64,000 nt of DNA from Hafnia alvei (GTDB lineage Bacteria; Pseudomonadota; Gammaproteobacteria; Enterobacterales; Enterobacteriaceae): contig NZ_OZ061315.1 of NCBI RefSeq assembly GCF_964063325.1, positions 2,418,001-2,482,000 of the forward strand, given 5' to 3'. Of this stretch, positions 1 to 8,232 are shown piece after piece; positions within the stretch are counted from its first letter, which is position 1, and every line of letters begins with the position of its first letter. The notes beneath the pieces are model-generated. The model was given only the letters and a program-made list of their open reading frames with translations. It was not told the origin of the DNA and made no database searches. A program made the position numbers and the translations under genes.

Positions 1-638
1 CACAGCAACGCCGGGCGCTTCATTAAGATTGGAATGCTTTTCAGTGAACCTGAATGCTCGCTAGGAAGTTTAGGTAATAGCTTAATGACACAAATCAGCG
101 TCATGGTAGCCACAATGCCAATCACCATAAACGTGGTTCGCCAGCCTAAATACTGCCCGATAATGCGGCCAAGCGGCAGCCCAAGCACCATCGCCAAGGC
201 CGTGCCCGTGGCTAATAAACTCAACGCCTGCGCTTTCTTACCTGCTGGGGCTAAACGAATAGCCAGCGATGCGGTAATTGACCAAAACACCGCGTGAGCC
301 AATGCAATGCCGATACGCGAAAGAACGAGGATCCAGAAATTCCACGCCACCACCGAAAGTGCATGGCTGGCGATAAACAGGATGAAGATCTTCACCAATA
401 ACCCGCGCCGCTCCATTTGGCTGGTCATCAGCATGAACGGCAGTGACATCAGCCCAACAACCCAAGCATAAATCGTCAGCATCAGGCCGACCTGCGCGGT
501 GCTCATTGAGAAACTGGCCGCGATGTCTGAAAGCAAGCCAACGGGAACAAATTCAGTGGTATTAAAAATAAAGGCGGCAACGGCAAGCGTAACCACTCTT
601 AACCATGCGGTTTTACGGGAGACTGGAGTTGGGTTCAT
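1..638 (-). CDS. sotB: SotB-type sugar/arabinose efflux MFS transporter (partial)
   Basis: The first 212 codons are present; the gene runs off the left edge. The translation begins MNPTPVSRKTAWLRVVTLAV and continues through five or more hydrophobic segments. It stays very close to E. coli SotB (YdeA) throughout, including NTTEFVPVGLLSDIA, LPFMLMTSQ, WSITASLAIR and LGLPLGRIIGQ. SotB is an inner-membrane 12-helix major facilitator that exports arabinose and IPTG-like sugars. The ATG at 636-638 aligns with the E. coli start. About 46% of the protein is missing beyond the window, so integrity cannot be judged. Confidence 0.92.
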   Translation of the reverse strand, partial: MNPTPVSRKTAWLRVVTLAVAAFIFNTTEFVPVGLLSDIAASFSMSTAQVGLMLTIYAWVVGLMSLPFMLMTSQMERRGLLVKIFILFIASHALSVVAWNFWILVLSRIGIALAHAVFWSITASLAIRLAPAGKKAQALSLLATGTALAMVLGLPLGRIIGQYLGWRTTFMVIGIVATMTLICVIKLLPKLPSEHSGSLKSIPILMKRPALL

Positions 639-798
639 GGCACTTACTAAGGTTAGGAAAACAGGGGAACTTTGCTGGGACTAGCATACTGCGAATTGGT
701 CACAATTTATAGCGCCTAGGCCAATGACATCAAGACAAAGATATCAACTACTTAGCTATCTGATAAATAGTCATTAATTTATTTATAGCGTAAATAAC

Positions 799-825
799 TC
801 AAGTTTTATTTATTCAAGCCGTTAT
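799..825 (+). promoter_or_regulatory. Probable sigma-28 (FliA) promoter of the chemoreceptor gene
   Basis: TCAAGTTT at 799-806, an 11-base spacer, then GCCGTTAT at 818-825. This matches the flagellar class 3 consensus TAAAGTTT-N11-GCCGATAA at 13 of 16 positions with exact spacing. It lies 67 bases before the start codon of a methyl-accepting chemotaxis protein, the expected kind of target. Confidence 0.75.
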
Positions 826-891
826 CTAGTGTGCTGTTTCAATAAAAAACATAAGTCTGGCATATCTCTCTTCTAATCAGGGCAAGCTATC

Positions 892-2679
892 ATGTTCGAC
901 TCTATCCGTTCACGTATTCTGGCAGCTTCTACCGCCATTGTTATTTGCTCTCTTTGTATCAACACCTATCTTAATTACTCAATTGCGAATAAATACAATA
1001 ATAGCGCAATTGATAGCACGCTTGAGGCCGTTTCCTCCAGCCACAACCGCGCAATTTCCGATTGGGTGGCAAGCAAAAGCCGGTTGGTTGCATCCCTTAC
1101 GCCGCATGTCACCTCTCCTGACCCAATGCCACTGATGGTGCAAACCGCCAACGGCGGCAACTTCATGGGGATTGATATTGGTTATCCTAATAAGATCGAT
1201 ATTTCATCGGTGCCTAACAGCGTTCCCGAAGGTTATGATCCCACTACGCGACCTTGGTATATCCAAGCCGTAAAAGCGGGTAAACCCATAGTCACTGAGC
1301 CTTATGTTGACGCTAACACCAAGAAAATGGTGGTCACGTTTGCCGCACCGCATATCGAAAATGGCATTCTAAAAGGCGTGGTGGAAGGGGATGTGACCAT
1401 GGACAGCGTGATTGAAAACGTGCGTTCTATACATCCAACGGAAAACAGCTTTGGCATGCTCATTGATGCGGCTGGCAACATTATGGCGCATCCCGATGAA
1501 TCGCTGACCCTCAAGCCGTTATCTGACATTGCACCTAACCTAGAATTGTCCCGTTTGCTGAATGCTCGTTCACCGATTGAATATGACGTTAACGGCAGCG
1601 CCAAACTGTTGCTGGCACAGCCGGTTGCCGGAACGCCGTGGTTTACTGTGGTAGCAATGGATAAAACCGAGGCCACGGCAGGAATGCGTTCGTTGCTGAC
1701 CACGTCATTGGTGACGCTGTTGGTATTGATCGTCGCCGCCGCCGTGATTATCGGCATCATTGCCCAGCGCGCGCTAACACCGCTGATTAAAATTCGCGAT
1801 GCGATGGATGCCATCAGCTCAGGCACGGCAGATTTGACCCAGCGCTTGCCAACCAACGGCAAAGACGAGGTTTCACAAATTGCCGGTTCGTTTAACCGCT
1901 TCATTGATAAGCTTAGCGACGTGATGAAGTCTATCCGTAGCAGCAGTGAGTCCGTGCGCGTTGCGGCCAATGAAATTGCATCAGGAAACCAAGATCTCTC
2001 CAGCAGAACCGAATCTGCGGCGGCCAATCTGCAGCAAACGTCCGCAGCGTTGGAGCAAATCTCTTCCACGGTGGCGCAGTCGGCAGGTGCCGCGAAACAG
2101 GCAAACAACGCGGTTCATTCAGCCTCTGCGGATGCCTCTCGCGGCGGTGAGGCGATTGCCAAAGTGATCAGCACCATGCAATCGATTGAAACCGCCTCCG
2201 GCAAAATTGGTGACATTACCGGCGTCATCGACGGCATTGCTTTCCAAACCAATATTCTGGCGCTAAACGCCGCCGTGGAAGCGGCTCGAGCGGGTGAGCA
2301 AGGACGCGGGTTTGCCGTTGTGGCTGGTGAAGTGCGAACTCTGGCGCAGCGCAGCGCGCAAGCGGCTAAAGAGATTAAATCTCTGATTGAGTCGACGGTG
2401 CGCAGCGTCGCTTCCGGCTCAACGCAGGTGCGTCAAACCAGTGAAACCATGACGGATATCGTGACCAGCGTTTCCGCCGTCACTACGATAATGTCGGAGA
2501 TCACCAACGCCGCCGATGAGCAAATGCGCGGCATCAATGAAATCAATAAAGCCGTTACCCATCTTGATACCATGGTGCAGCAAAACGCCGCGTTGGTAGA
2601 GGAATCAACGGCGGCCTCCGGTGCGCTGTTGTCGCAGGCCAACGATTTAGTCGGCGCGGTAGGACAGTTCAACGTATAG
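892..2679 (+). CDS. Methyl-accepting chemotaxis protein with periplasmic dCache domain
   Basis: A 595-residue transmembrane chemoreceptor. TM1 is at about 8-28, a periplasmic double-Cache domain at about 30-265, TM2 at about 270-295, a HAMP domain at about 296-350, and a long signalling coiled coil to the end. The hairpin tip (GVIDGIAFQTNILALNAAVEAARAG, near 450-470) is the canonical CheA/CheW-binding sequence. The sensor carries YDPTTRPWY followed later by an Asp in EGDVTMD. This resembles the amino-acid-binding dCache motif (R-x-W-Y plus a distal Asp), so an amino-acid ligand is inferred. There is no C-terminal NWETF-type pentapeptide for CheR/CheB tethering. The gene stands alone behind a sigma-28-like promoter. 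Confidence 0.93.
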   Translation: MFDSIRSRILAASTAIVICSLCINTYLNYSIANKYNNSAIDSTLEAVSSSHNRAISDWVASKSRLVASLTPHVTSPDPMPLMVQTANGGNFMGIDIGYPNKIDISSVPNSVPEGYDPTTRPWYIQAVKAGKPIVTEPYVDANTKKMVVTFAAPHIENGILKGVVEGDVTMDSVIENVRSIHPTENSFGMLIDAAGNIMAHPDESLTLKPLSDIAPNLELSRLLNARSPIEYDVNGSAKLLLAQPVAGTPWFTVVAMDKTEATAGMRSLLTTSLVTLLVLIVAAAVIIGIIAQRALTPLIKIRDAMDAISSGTADLTQRLPTNGKDEVSQIAGSFNRFIDKLSDVMKSIRSSSESVRVAANEIASGNQDLSSRTESAAANLQQTSAALEQISSTVAQSAGAAKQANNAVHSASADASRGGEAIAKVISTMQSIETASGKIGDITGVIDGIAFQTNILALNAAVEAARAGEQGRGFAVVAGEVRTLAQRSAQAAKEIKSLIESTVRSVASGSTQVRQTSETMTDIVTSVSAVTTIMSEITNAADEQMRGINEINKAVTHLDTMVQQNAALVEESTAASGALLSQANDLVGAVGQFNV

Positions 2680-2696
2680 CTTGGTTCTTCATTCGG

Positions 2697-2728
2697 CTTA
2701 ACATCCCCATCAAAACGGGGATGTTAAG
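2697..2728. terminator. Stem-loop between convergent genes
   Basis: A perfect 12-bp stem (CTTAACATCCCC / GGGGATGTTAAG) with an 8-base loop lies between the converging chemoreceptor and sigma-54 activator genes. It overlaps the stop codon of the latter. There is no strong T-run on either side, so a bidirectional terminator is likely but not certain. Confidence 0.6.
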
Positions 2729-4649
2729 CTAATCCCTCATTCCAAACGGCATCGCGTATGCTTATTGCTTTCGGCATCAAGCCTAACGCATAAAACCGGT
2801 CGGCGATGGTTTGCTGATCGCGTATCACGGTTCTATTAATGGCACGCGGCTCATGTTGACGGCGAGATAATGCCAGCGCCAGTGAAGCCTGCGGCAGGCC
2901 TAATTCTTGCGACAATAATTGTGCCGCTTTTTCTGGCTCGGCGGCAATAAACATCCCGGTCTGTTTAAGCTCATCCAAGACAATCTTGATCAGATCGGCT
3001 GAACGTTGGGCAAAATCGCGGCGCGAGAGATAAAATTGCTGATTGAGTACCTTGCCGTGACCATCTTCAATAATGCGCATATCGCCGGAAATCTCAGCAT
3101 CGCTCAGCAAAGGATCCCACATCATCCACGCATCCACAGAATGAAAGTCTGACGGAGTCAGGGGATATCGTAGCGGCGTATAGCTCACGCGCACGTCGTC
3201 GAGGGTTAACCCATGTTCATCCAACATTTGCAGCAACAGATAGTGCACGTTTGAACCGCGATTCACCGCAATACGTTTTCCGCGTAGATCTGAACAGTGA
3301 TGAATAGAACTGTCTTGAGCAACCACCATTGCTACGCTGTGGGGAGACGGCGGTTCGTAGGCGACATAGATAAGCGAGCTATTTTGCGCCTGAGCCAATA
3401 CAGGGGGAACTTCGCCCGTGGCACCGAAATCGATCTCATTGTTCTGCAGCGCGTGCAGCAACTGCGGGCCTGCGGGGAATTCGCTCCACAGCACACTTAT
3501 ACCCCGTTGCGTCAGTCGTTTCTCAAGACTCTGTCGAGCTTTGAGCATGCCTAAATTACCGAACTTTTGATAGCCAATGCGCAGCTCGCGTTCGGCTGTT
3601 ACGCCCTCAAACGCAGCGTGGCTGCGCGGCGGTAAAGTCTCTTTTCTCCGTGATTTGATAAGCCCTTGATTCGCAAGATGAGTGCGTAACGTATTGCGAC
3701 TGATGCCCAACATAGCGGCGGTTTGTTGCTGGTTGTTATTGTTCATACTAAACGCATGATGTATCAGCGCATCAGTGATTTGCTGAAACAGCTTTGGCGT
3801 CTCTTTTTCAAGCTGCGAGCGAATAAAAAGGGCAATTTCATTCTCATCATTAGCTTCGATATTAGTGACAACGTCACTTTTTAGCGGGGCGAGTTTTAAT
3901 GCATGGGGGAGTATCTGTTGTTCTTGGCTGAGCAGCACCGCGTTGTGCAGCGTATTTTCGAGCTCTCGCACATTGCCCGGCCAGCGGTAGTCGGCTAACG
4001 CCTTGAGCGTATTATCCGCTAAGGTGAGCTGCGGTCGCCCTAAACGGTTGGCATATAAAACTAGAAAATGCTGTGCCAGCGCAGGGATATCCTGTGGACG
4101 CTGGCGTAGAGGCGGCAACGTGACTGCGGCAACGTTGAGGCGATAATAGAGATCTTCACGAAAGCGGCGCTCTTTAATCGCATCGGCTAAGTCAACGTGC
4201 GTGGCTGCAATAACGCGAACGTTGATAGGAATCGGCGTTCGAGAACCCACGCGGGTGATTTCTCGCTCTTGCAGCACGCGCAACAGCTTGACCTGCAACG
4301 ACAGGCTAAGTTCGCCAATTTCATCCAGCAATAAAGTCCCACCCTCAGCGGCTTCAAACCAGCCCTGATGCCGATTTAGCGCCCCGGTAAACGCGCCTTT
4401 CTCATGCCCAAATAACTCGGCTTCGGCCAGACTTTCACTTAATGCACCGCAGTTAACCGCCAAGAAAGGCCGATCGTTGCGTAGGCTATGATGGTGAAGA
4501 TAGCGGGCCACGACTTCTTTGCCGGTTCCGGTTTCCCCAACGATCAGCACGGTGGCATCGGTGGGCGCAAGTTTATCCAGCACATTTTTAAACGCGATAG
4601 AGGCGGGGTCGACCAACACCGGCTGTGATGAAAGTAACGGCAACGGCAT
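2724..4649 (-). CDS. Sigma-54 activator fused to an SsuA-like sulfonate-binding domain
   Basis: A 641-residue protein of unusual design. The AAA+ sigma-54 activation domain fills residues 1-240: Walker A GETGTGKE at 38-45, the sigma-54 contact loop GAFTGA at 85-90, Walker B LLLDE at 106-110, and WPGNVREL near 223-230. A Fis-type helix-turn-helix follows at about 306-330. Residues 355-640 align along their length with the mature SsuA periplasmic aliphatic-sulfonate-binding protein (RIGYQK, EFPAGPQLLHAL, IDFGATGEVPPVLAQA, VDAWMMWDP) but without a signal peptide. Enhancer-binding proteins usually have an N-terminal sensor; here the sensor is C-terminal and periplasmic-type. It is divergent from an SsuD-type monooxygenase gene with a sigma-54 promoter, so cytoplasmic sulfonate sensing to activate desulfonation is inferred. 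I recognise no characterised member. Confidence 0.88.
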   Translation of the reverse strand: MPLPLLSSQPVLVDPASIAFKNVLDKLAPTDATVLIVGETGTGKEVVARYLHHHSLRNDRPFLAVNCGALSESLAEAELFGHEKGAFTGALNRHQGWFEAAEGGTLLLDEIGELSLSLQVKLLRVLQEREITRVGSRTPIPINVRVIAATHVDLADAIKERRFREDLYYRLNVAAVTLPPLRQRPQDIPALAQHFLVLYANRLGRPQLTLADNTLKALADYRWPGNVRELENTLHNAVLLSQEQQILPHALKLAPLKSDVVTNIEANDENEIALFIRSQLEKETPKLFQQITDALIHHAFSMNNNNQQQTAAMLGISRNTLRTHLANQGLIKSRRKETLPPRSHAAFEGVTAERELRIGYQKFGNLGMLKARQSLEKRLTQRGISVLWSEFPAGPQLLHALQNNEIDFGATGEVPPVLAQAQNSSLIYVAYEPPSPHSVAMVVAQDSSIHHCSDLRGKRIAVNRGSNVHYLLLQMLDEHGLTLDDVRVSYTPLRYPLTPSDFHSVDAWMMWDPLLSDAEISGDMRIIEDGHGKVLNQQFYLSRRDFAQRSADLIKIVLDELKQTGMFIAAEPEKAAQLLSQELGLPQASLALALSRRQHEPRAINRTVIRDQQTIADRFYALGLMPKAISIRDAVWNEGLA

Positions 4650-4730
4650 AACTCATTTCCATAATGAATGCGTGATGCAATCGAACATATCTCATCGATG
4701 CTCTGGCGGCGAGATGCAGCAAACCGCGTT

Positions 4731-4780
4731 CTGCTGCAAATGCAGCAGCTTAGGTGCCGATGCTGTTGCATTTGCAGCAA
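4731..4780 (+). promoter_or_regulatory. Paired palindromes, candidate enhancer sites for the sigma-54 activator
   Basis: CTGCTGCAAATGCAGCAG at 4731-4748 is a near-perfect dyad. A second copy with one changed half (GTTGCATTTGCAGC core) lies at 4761-4780. A lone half-site GATGCAGC is at 4713-4720. They sit about 65-115 bases upstream of the -24 element, typical for upstream activating sequences. Ownership by the adjacent regulator is inferred. Confidence 0.65.
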
Positions 4781-4841
4781 GCCTGAGAAACCGAATTTGT
4801 CATAATTAATTGATTTTAATGATAAATAAAAACCAAGCATG

Positions 4842-4858
4842 TTGGCATATCTTGTGCA
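4842..4858 (+). promoter_or_regulatory. Sigma-54 promoter (-24/-12) of the monooxygenase gene
   Basis: TTGGCATATCTTGTGCA has the invariant GG at 4844-4845 and GC at 4856-4857, separated by exactly 10 bases as sigma-54 promoters require. It lies about 70 bases before the ssuD-like start and downstream of the palindromic sites. Confidence 0.8.
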
Positions 4859-4927
4859 GAAAGATTTATAACCAAAGAAGTTATTTCAATAGATATTCTT
4901 TAAATATGGTTATAAAGGAAAAGCATA

Positions 4928-6109
4928 ATGAGCGAACAGCATCAATCTGGCATTAACGTTTTTTGGTTCCTTCCAACCCATGGCGATGGCCGCTATTTGG
5001 GTACCGCTGAGGGAGGACGCTCCGTTGATCTTCAATATTTACAACAAATTGCGGTAGCGGCAGATTATCTTGGCTACTACGGCGTATTGATTCCAACGGG
5101 GAAAAGCTGTGAAGATTCATGGCTTGTCGCGGCGGCATTAGCGCCCATGACGAAACGCCTACGGTTTTTAGTCGCGGTGCGTCCCGGATTGCAACCGCCC
5201 AGCTTGGCTGCGCGCATGGCTTCAACGCTCGACCGGCTTTCTGAAGGGCGGCTGCTGATTAATGTTGTCACCGGTGGCGATCCGGTTGAAAACAAAGGTG
5301 ACGGTATATTCCTGAGTCACGCCGAACGTTACAACGTCACGAATGAATTTTTGCACGTGTACAAAAAATTGCTGCAAGGTGAAAAAGTCGACTATTCCGG
5401 AGAGCATATTCAGGTTGAAGGCGCGGAATTGTTGTTTCCACCCGTTCAGCAAGATGGCCCTCCGCTCTATTTTGGCGGTTCATCGCCTGAAGCTATCGAC
5501 GTTGCTGCCAGCCAAATTGATACCTATCTTACGTGGGGAGAGCCGCTAGATTTGGTGGCTGAAAAACTCGCGACCGTACGCCAGCGCGCTGAACAAGAAG
5601 GGCGAACGCTGAAATATGGTATCCGTCTACACGTTATTGTGCGCGAAACCGAAGAGGAAGCATGGGCTGCCGCGGAAAAACTGATTAGCCATGTGGACGA
5701 TGAAACCATTGCCGCCGCGCAGAAAATTTTCGCCCGTATGGACTCATCGGGGCAAAAACGCATGAGTGAGCTGCATAACGGTTCTCGAGACAGTTTGAAA
5801 ATTGGCCCCAATCTGTGGGCGGGGGTGGGATTGGTACGCGGCGGCGCGGGCACCGCGCTGGTTGGAAATCCGCAGCAGGTTGCCGACCGCATTGCTGAAT
5901 ACCAAGCGCTGGGCATCGATAATTTCATTCTGTCTGGGTATCCGCACCTAGAAGAAGCGCATCGTTTTGCCGAACTGGTGATGCCGTTGCTGACCTTAAA
6001 TCACACGCCAGCGCAGCGTGCTCAGAGCATTAACACCGGTCCTTTTGGTGAAACGATAGGAGGCGCTAAACGTCCAACGGCCAAAAAACCGGATGCTGTA
6101 AAGCTCTGA
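4928..6109 (+). CDS. FMNH2-dependent alkanesulfonate monooxygenase (SsuD family)
   Basis: A 393-residue bacterial luciferase-like flavin monooxygenase, strongly similar to E. coli SsuD throughout: FWFLPTHGDG, GVLIPTGKSCEDSWLVAA, LLFPPVQQ, YFGGSS, LTWGEP, IRLHVIVRET, NLWAGVGLVRGGAGTALVG, SGYPHLEEA. The conserved active-site Cys (E. coli Cys54) is Cys61 here. SsuD cleaves alkanesulfonates to aldehyde plus sulfite using reduced FMN from a partner reductase (SsuE). No ssuE, ssuA, ssuB or ssuC lies beside it, so it is an orphan or second copy needing reductase and transporter from elsewhere. The C-terminal tail diverges from SsuD. The start has a good AAGG upstream. Substrate may differ from that of SsuD proper. 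Confidence 0.9.
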   Translation: MSEQHQSGINVFWFLPTHGDGRYLGTAEGGRSVDLQYLQQIAVAADYLGYYGVLIPTGKSCEDSWLVAAALAPMTKRLRFLVAVRPGLQPPSLAARMASTLDRLSEGRLLINVVTGGDPVENKGDGIFLSHAERYNVTNEFLHVYKKLLQGEKVDYSGEHIQVEGAELLFPPVQQDGPPLYFGGSSPEAIDVAASQIDTYLTWGEPLDLVAEKLATVRQRAEQEGRTLKYGIRLHVIVRETEEEAWAAAEKLISHVDDETIAAAQKIFARMDSSGQKRMSELHNGSRDSLKIGPNLWAGVGLVRGGAGTALVGNPQQVADRIAEYQALGIDNFILSGYPHLEEAHRFAELVMPLLTLNHTPAQRAQSINTGPFGETIGGAKRPTAKKPDAVKL

Positions 6110-6198
6110 TTACCGCAAGCGGCAAAATCCACTGACGTGCAGGGAAGCATTTGTGGGTGGAATAAGGGATAATTACCCGATTAATTCTGGTAATTGAT

Positions 6199-6825
6199 AT
6201 GGACACGCTAATGAATTCTGAAACAACTCACATGACACGCGACAGCGATTACTTCACGAAGAAATATGAACTGACGTCGACGCACTCTGAGGTAGTGAAT
6301 GCCGCTAAGATCGTTCCTGTTGGGAATGCATTAGATCTTGGCTGTGGCCGTGGTCGCAACTCGCTGTATCTGAACCTGAAAGGGTTTAACGTTACCGCGT
6401 GGGACAAAAACGTCATGAGCATCAACAGCCTGAATGACATTATTCAGGCTGAGGGGCTAAAAAACATTACGGCAGAGCAAGTTGACCTCAATACCCATCG
6501 CTTCAGTGGAGAGTATGATTTCATTCTTTCAACGGTGGTGTTTATGTTCCTGGGGCGACCAGAAATTCCGGCCATTATTCGTAACATGCAAGACAGCACC
6601 CGCATCGGCGGTTACAACCTGATTGTGGCCGCGGTAGATAGCCCTGATTATCCTTGCAACGTTCCGTTTTCATTCACCTTCAAGCCCGACGAGCTGCGCA
6701 ACTATTACAGCGGTTGGGAGTTTGCAAAATACAACGAAGATGTAGGGGAGCTGCATCGGGTTGATGCCGACGGCAACCGCATTAAAATGCGCTTCGCCAC
6801 CATGCTGGCGAAAAAAATAAGTTAA
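6199..6825 (+). CDS. tehB: Tellurite/S-adenosylmethionine methyltransferase TehB
   Basis: A class I SAM-dependent methyltransferase close to E. coli TehB. The SAM loop is LDLGCGRGRNSLYL, followed by AWDKN, YDFILSTVVFMFL, GGYNLIVAA and the C-terminal YNEDVGELHRVDADGNRIKMRFATML. TehB methylates tellurite and selenium compounds, contributing to oxyanion resistance. The open frame allows 208 residues. E. coli TehB aligns from MTRDSDYF (ATG at 6232), so the first 11 residues may be untranslated; the ATG at 6199 follows a weak GGTAAT. No tehA lies next to it. Confidence 0.9.
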   Translation: MDTLMNSETTHMTRDSDYFTKKYELTSTHSEVVNAAKIVPVGNALDLGCGRGRNSLYLNLKGFNVTAWDKNVMSINSLNDIIQAEGLKNITAEQVDLNTHRFSGEYDFILSTVVFMFLGRPEIPAIIRNMQDSTRIGGYNLIVAAVDSPDYPCNVPFSFTFKPDELRNYYSGWEFAKYNEDVGELHRVDADGNRIKMRFATMLAKKIS

Positions 6826-6847
6826 AAAAACGGTTAATACAGCGAGA

Positions 6848-6873
6848 AAGGAGCTTTAGTGATAAAGCTCCTT
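6848..6873. terminator. Stem-loop terminator after tehB
   Basis: An 11-bp perfect stem AAGGAGCTTTA / TAAAGCTCCTT with a GTGA loop, followed by TTAATTG. It lies between convergent tehB and the small gene on the minus strand and could act in both directions. Confidence 0.75.
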
Positions 6874-6903
6874 AATTGATAGGCATTAATAAGTTTGTCT
6901 GGC

Positions 6904-7176
6904 TCAGTAATAAACACACTCGTGTTTAACCTCTGGATTTTGGTGCATGACGGCCAGAATCGCATTCAGCATATGCTCAACATTTTGCGGCGGATCTCTC
7001 TGCTCAATTCTGCGCACCCATTCTTTGCCGTCGATATGTTCTCCCGGGCGCACCAGAAAACTGTATTTCTGCACCGCAAGCTGGAAGCTCTCTTCAATAT
7101 GATCGTATTGCGCACAGTGGCAGCAGTCGACAATCAAAATTCCTGCAAAGGTACGCGTTAGCCCGAAAGTATTCAT
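6904..7176 (-). CDS. Small hypothetical protein with a CCHC cysteine cluster
   Basis: A 90-residue soluble protein that I do not recognise. It is chosen over the overlapping plus-strand frame because it has a proper Shine-Dalgarno (GAGGTG, 7 bases before the ATG) and a balanced, charged composition. It begins MNTFGLTRTFAGILIVDCCHCAQYD. The Cys-Cys-His-Cys group near 18-21 could bind a metal, though that is only a possibility. It converges on tehB and lies downstream of a DMT transporter on the same strand, 120 bases away. No function is proposed. Confidence 0.6.
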   Translation of the reverse strand: MNTFGLTRTFAGILIVDCCHCAQYDHIEESFQLAVQKYSFLVRPGEHIDGKEWVRRIEQRDPPQNVEHMLNAILAVMHQNPEVKHECVYY

Positions 7177-7296
7177 AAGACACCTCAGAGAGGAATAAAT
7201 GATTACTCTTTAGGTATAGCATTTTCATATGGCATTTGTGTTACAGGCAATAAATATAGAGCCATTGATAACAACAGCGCGATAGGACACCGGTTG

Positions 7297-8136
7297 CTAG
7301 ACGGCTGCGGGCTTGGCCTTTATCGTTTTCATCAGCAATATCGACAAGAAGATCAGGATAATACCGCTCCATTGAACGACAGAAAGCCGTTCGCTCAGGA
7401 TGATAAAACCGAGTAAGACTGCGGTAACAGGGTTAAACAGCGATATCATTGACATGGTATGCGGGCCAAGAAGCGTCACCGAACGTGTCCAGCACCAGTA
7501 GGCAAATGCGGTGTTACACACCACTAACCACGTTAGGCCAACCCAGGTTTTTGGGGTAGGTAGAGCGGGTATTCCCGCAAACATGAATGCAAAGGGCAAT
7601 AAAAGAATACCGCCAAGGAATAGCTGCCAGGCCGCAAGACCAAGCTGGTCGTTGGTGGGCCAACGTGAGATCCACAGAGACGTTTGCGCCATCAATAACG
7701 TGCCCAACAACGCCGCAGCCACGCCGATAATGTCTAAATTAGCCGAAGGATTCAGCAGTAACATCACGCCAACCAGCCCTAATACTGCGAGTCCAAGCTT
7801 AGATAACGCCGGTTTTTTTCCCTCCTGAATCCACTGTAACAGCAACACCATCAACGGCAGCGTTGCGCCCAATGTGCCAGCCACAGAGCCGGGTAATCGA
7901 TGCGCGGCAATAAACAAAAGCACAAAGAAAAGAGATATGTTACAAATGCTTATTGCAAACATTCGGCTCCATTTTAACGGTGACTTGGTGGGATGGATCA
8001 GCAACAGTAAAATACCGGCAGGCAGGGCGCGGAAAACCGCAATCCAGACAGGCGGGATGTCTTGCAGGAAGTAGCCAACAACGGCGTAGGTACTTCCCCA
8101 CAGCAGCGGAACCATAAAAGCGATGAGTATGTTCAT
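7297..8136 (-). CDS. EamA/DMT-superfamily transporter
   Basis: 279 residues forming about ten hydrophobic segments in two repeated EamA halves: WGSTYAVVGYFLQDIPPVWIA early in the first, and a second beginning near residue 135. The late LFNPVTAVLLGFIILSERLS is the typical signature. The family exports or imports small metabolites or drugs across the inner membrane; the substrate is unknown. It is divergent from a MarR-family regulator with palindromic operator-like sequences in the shared 96-bp gap, so control by that regulator is likely. Confidence 0.85.
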   Translation of the reverse strand: MNILIAFMVPLLWGSTYAVVGYFLQDIPPVWIAVFRALPAGILLLLIHPTKSPLKWSRMFAISICNISLFFVLLFIAAHRLPGSVAGTLGATLPLMVLLLQWIQEGKKPALSKLGLAVLGLVGVMLLLNPSANLDIIGVAAALLGTLLMAQTSLWISRWPTNDQLGLAAWQLFLGGILLLPFAFMFAGIPALPTPKTWVGLTWLVVCNTAFAYWCWTRSVTLLGPHTMSMISLFNPVTAVLLGFIILSERLSVVQWSGIILIFLSILLMKTIKAKPAAV

Positions 8137-8201
8137 ATTTATCTTTTTGAAAAGTTACTTTTGTAAAAGACAAGTTAGTAGCGAAATAAAAATAAAACAA
8201 G

Positions 8202-8219
8202 TATCTTTTTAAAAAGATA
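8202..8219. promoter_or_regulatory. Palindromic operator for the MarR-family regulator
   Basis: TATCTTTTTAAAAAGATA is a perfect 18-bp palindrome just before the marR-like ribosome binding site. An imperfect relative, TATCTTTTTGAAAAGTTA, lies at 8139-8156 next to the DMT transporter start, and ACTTTTGTAAAAG follows it. Two related dyads in one divergent promoter region suit repression of both genes. Confidence 0.65.
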
Positions 8220-8232
8220 TCGTGGAGGAGCG

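Noticed and set aside
1302..2108. A 268-codon minus-strand frame inside the chemoreceptor
   Set aside because: Antisense shadow of a highly conserved gene; Ser/Ala-rich nonsense composition.
6895..7161. An 88-codon plus-strand frame opposite the small Cys-rich gene
   Set aside because: No ribosome binding site; the opposite strand has GAGGTG and better composition.
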